Origin: Ideonella livida | Lineage (GTDB): Bacteria > Pseudomonadota > Gammaproteobacteria > Burkholderiales > Burkholderiaceae_C | Length of the DNA: 64,000 nucleotides | Direction: 5' to 3' | Assembly: GCF_010499455.1 (NCBI RefSeq) | Contig: NZ_JAAGOH010000012.1 | Coordinates: 1 to 64,000 of the forward strand | Shown here: positions 62,452 through 64,000 of the stretch, piece by piece | Position numbering within the stretch: position 1 is the stretch's first letter | Layout: each line of letters begins with the position of its first letter | Translations under genes and position numbers: made by a program | Notes under the pieces: model-generated | Database searches by the model: none | Told to the model about the DNA's origin: nothing | Seen by the model: the letters and a program-made list of their open reading frames with translations, nothing else

Positions 62452-63004
62452 TAATGAGGGTTTTCCAGCGTCCAGATGTCTGCAGCTTGCCGCTCTACTG
62501 GTGAACCTGAGCCAGCAGACGCCTGGGGTCTGCCACCCGGCCGCCCGATGCTTGGGCAACACCGACCGCTTCGACTCCCTCAGCCCGGCCCTGCGCATGG
62601 CCCTGCAGGAGTTCAACGGCGGCTACTTCCTCAAGCTGCTGGTGCATATCACCGGCATTGGCACGCCGCTGCCCACGGCTTGAGGCGCTCCCTTAGGGCC
62701 GCCGCCCCCAGGCGGGTGCACCGTCGCCACCCCCCCGCCCACCACCGGCCGCCCGCGCTGCGGGCAAACCCCCGTCCTATTGATTTCATCGAAAGCAAGG
62801 ATGGACGCAAACCATTTGGTGAATGGCTGGGGCATTCGTAACCTCTCGGTATCCGCTTAACCGAGGTGCCCTCTCCAGTCTTTGGGCTGGATCAAGCACC
62901 CACCGCGCCGGGTCAGCCGGCCCTCGGCACGGCGCGCCGCCCCGGGCGCGTCGGGGCCGAGGCCGCTGGATCCGGCGCGGCGCACCCGAGAGACAAGCAG
63001 CACC
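62452..63004. other. Intergenic region with no supported gene
   Basis: About 550 bases between the reductase operator and the YCF48-like gene. Short frames are open but none resembles a known protein, and no RNA or terminator is clear. It must contain the promoter of the downstream gene. Confidence 0.5.
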
Positions 63005-64000
63005 ATGCCCCCCCTGCCGATGGCGCCCACGGGCCGCCAGGGCAGCGCCTTGCCCGGCGCGCCCACCTCCTCCCCGGCCCCGGCCGCGGCCTGCCTGCCC
63101 GACCGGGCACTGAACCGGCGCAGCTGGCTGGCCCTGGGCGCTACCCTGGCCGCAGCCACCACCGGTACCCTGCTGGCTGACCTGACCCGGCCTGCGCTGG
63201 CCGCCACGGCCGCGGCATCGGCCACCACCCCGGCGCTGCAGCGGCCGGCCGTGTCCACCGCCCTGGGGCCGCGCTCGGTGTTGCAGGCGGTGGCCACCGC
63301 GGGCGACCGCCTGGTGGCCGTGGGCGAGCGCGGGCTGATCCTGGTCTCCACCAACCAAGGGCAGAGCTGGAGCCAACGGCCCAGCCCGGTGAGCACGGGC
63401 CTGACCGCCGTGCGCTTTGCCGATGCCCAGCGCGGCGTGGCCGTGGGCCATGGCGGCGTGGTACTGGCCACGGCCGATGCCGGCCAGACCTGGCGCCAGC
63501 TGCTGGACGGCGTGCGCGCCGCCGCGCTGCTGCGCGAGGCCGCGCAGGCCAGCGGCGAGCCGGCCGCCCTGCAGTCGGCCGAGCGCCTGGTGGCCGACGG
63601 GCCCGACAAGCCCTGGCTGGACGTGCTGATGCCCGGCCCCGACCAGCTGCGTGTGGTGGGCGCCTACGGCCTGGCCCTGGCCAGCGATGACGCCGGCAAG
63701 ACCTGGCGGCGCTGGCTCAAGCCCGCCGACAACCCCAAGGAGCTGCACCTCTACGCCATCCGCCAGCGGGGCGCGCAGTGGTTGATCGCCGGCGAGCAGG
63801 GCACGGTGCTGCATTCCAGCGACGGCGGCCAGAACTTCCGCCGCCTGACCCTGCCCTACAACGGCAGCTTCTTCACCGCCGAGCTACCCGCCGATGGCAG
63901 CCTGCTGGTGGCCGGCTTGCGCGGCAACGCCTGGCGCTCCACCGACGGCGGCGCCACCTGGCAGGCCCTGACCACCCCGGTGCCGGTGAGTTTCACCGCC
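63005..64000 (+). CDS. YCF48-like beta-propeller protein, partial
   Basis: 332 codons are visible and the gene runs off the window. After a Pro-rich start, NRRSWLALGATLAAATTGTLL is a probable Tat signal. The blades carry repeated D-x-G-x-x-W/F motifs: NQGQSW, DAGQTW, DDAGKTW, DGGQNF, DGGATW. It is clearly paralogous to the protein at 46382-47509, sharing GERGLIL, GHGGVVL and GEQGTVLHSSDGGQNF-like stretches. A further RND or DUF1329 gene may follow outside the window. Start MPPLPMA is the first ATG; MAPTGRQ five codons on is an alternative. Confidence 0.8.
   Translation, partial: MPPLPMAPTGRQGSALPGAPTSSPAPAAACLPDRALNRRSWLALGATLAAATTGTLLADLTRPALAATAAASATTPALQRPAVSTALGPRSVLQAVATAGDRLVAVGERGLILVSTNQGQSWSQRPSPVSTGLTAVRFADAQRGVAVGHGGVVLATADAGQTWRQLLDGVRAAALLREAAQASGEPAALQSAERLVADGPDKPWLDVLMPGPDQLRVVGAYGLALASDDAGKTWRRWLKPADNPKELHLYAIRQRGAQWLIAGEQGTVLHSSDGGQNFRRLTLPYNGSFFTAELPADGSLLVAGLRGNAWRSTDGGATWQALTTPVPVSFTA

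Overview
The window is high-GC chromosomal DNA, most likely from a betaproteobacterium of the order Burkholderiales. This is judged from the porin type, the GbdR/Gbc/Dgc/Sox gene set, the Liv-type ABC operon with VanAB-like enzymes, and codon use. It is almost fully coding, in tight operons, except for one low-GC accessory block at about 28.2-33.5 kb.

Region 1 (1-27.9 kb) is a nearly complete glycine betaine catabolic locus. GbcA/GbcB (9.3-11.8 kb) demethylate betaine to dimethylglycine. DgcA/DgcB with dedicated EtfA/EtfB (1-5.9 kb) take dimethylglycine to sarcosine. SoxBDAG (22.6-27.9 kb) takes sarcosine to glycine. GlyA and SdaA convert glycine through serine to pyruvate, and PurU/FolB handle folate one-carbon units. 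A CbcVWX-type transporter, an anion porin and the AraC-family regulator GbdR lie inside the locus. Five promoters in this block share a tandem motif (TGWCGC-N7-CAAG, second copy 21 bp downstream), read here as the GbdR operator.

Region 2 (about 28.2-33.5 kb) looks like a remnant of an integron gene-cassette array with no integrase in view. It has plus-strand single-gene cassettes (an AT-rich HEPN-like protein, a Hanks-type Ser/Thr kinase, a small hydrophilic protein, a DUF1801 protein, a VOC protein and a GNAT fragment). One attC-like hairpin is complete. A second attC is split by a decayed IS110/IS1111-type element and can be rebuilt to about 60 bp.

Region 3 (33.6-40.8 kb) holds a second betaine/choline-type transporter (ProXWV-like) behind a PuuC-like aldehyde dehydrogenase, divergent from a GntR/FCD regulator. 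An uncharacterised 374-residue protein with macro-domain-like features follows the regulator.

Region 4 (40.9-53.4 kb) is a six-gene minus-strand operon: DUF1302 outer-membrane protein, DUF1329 protein, YCF48-like beta-propeller, RND/MMPL exporter, Cys-type sulfatase and a formylglycine-generating enzyme with an N-terminal hydrophobic segment. It diverges from a histidine kinase with a periplasmic-binding-protein-like sensor and a FixJ-type regulator. This may be an envelope system for a hydrophobic sulfate ester.

Region 5 (53.4-62.5 kb) has a Liv-type ABC transporter with two binding proteins (one frameshifted), a MarR regulator, and a Rieske oxygenase/reductase pair of the vanillate demethylase type. 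Near-identical palindromes precede both operons. The window ends inside a second YCF48-like gene.
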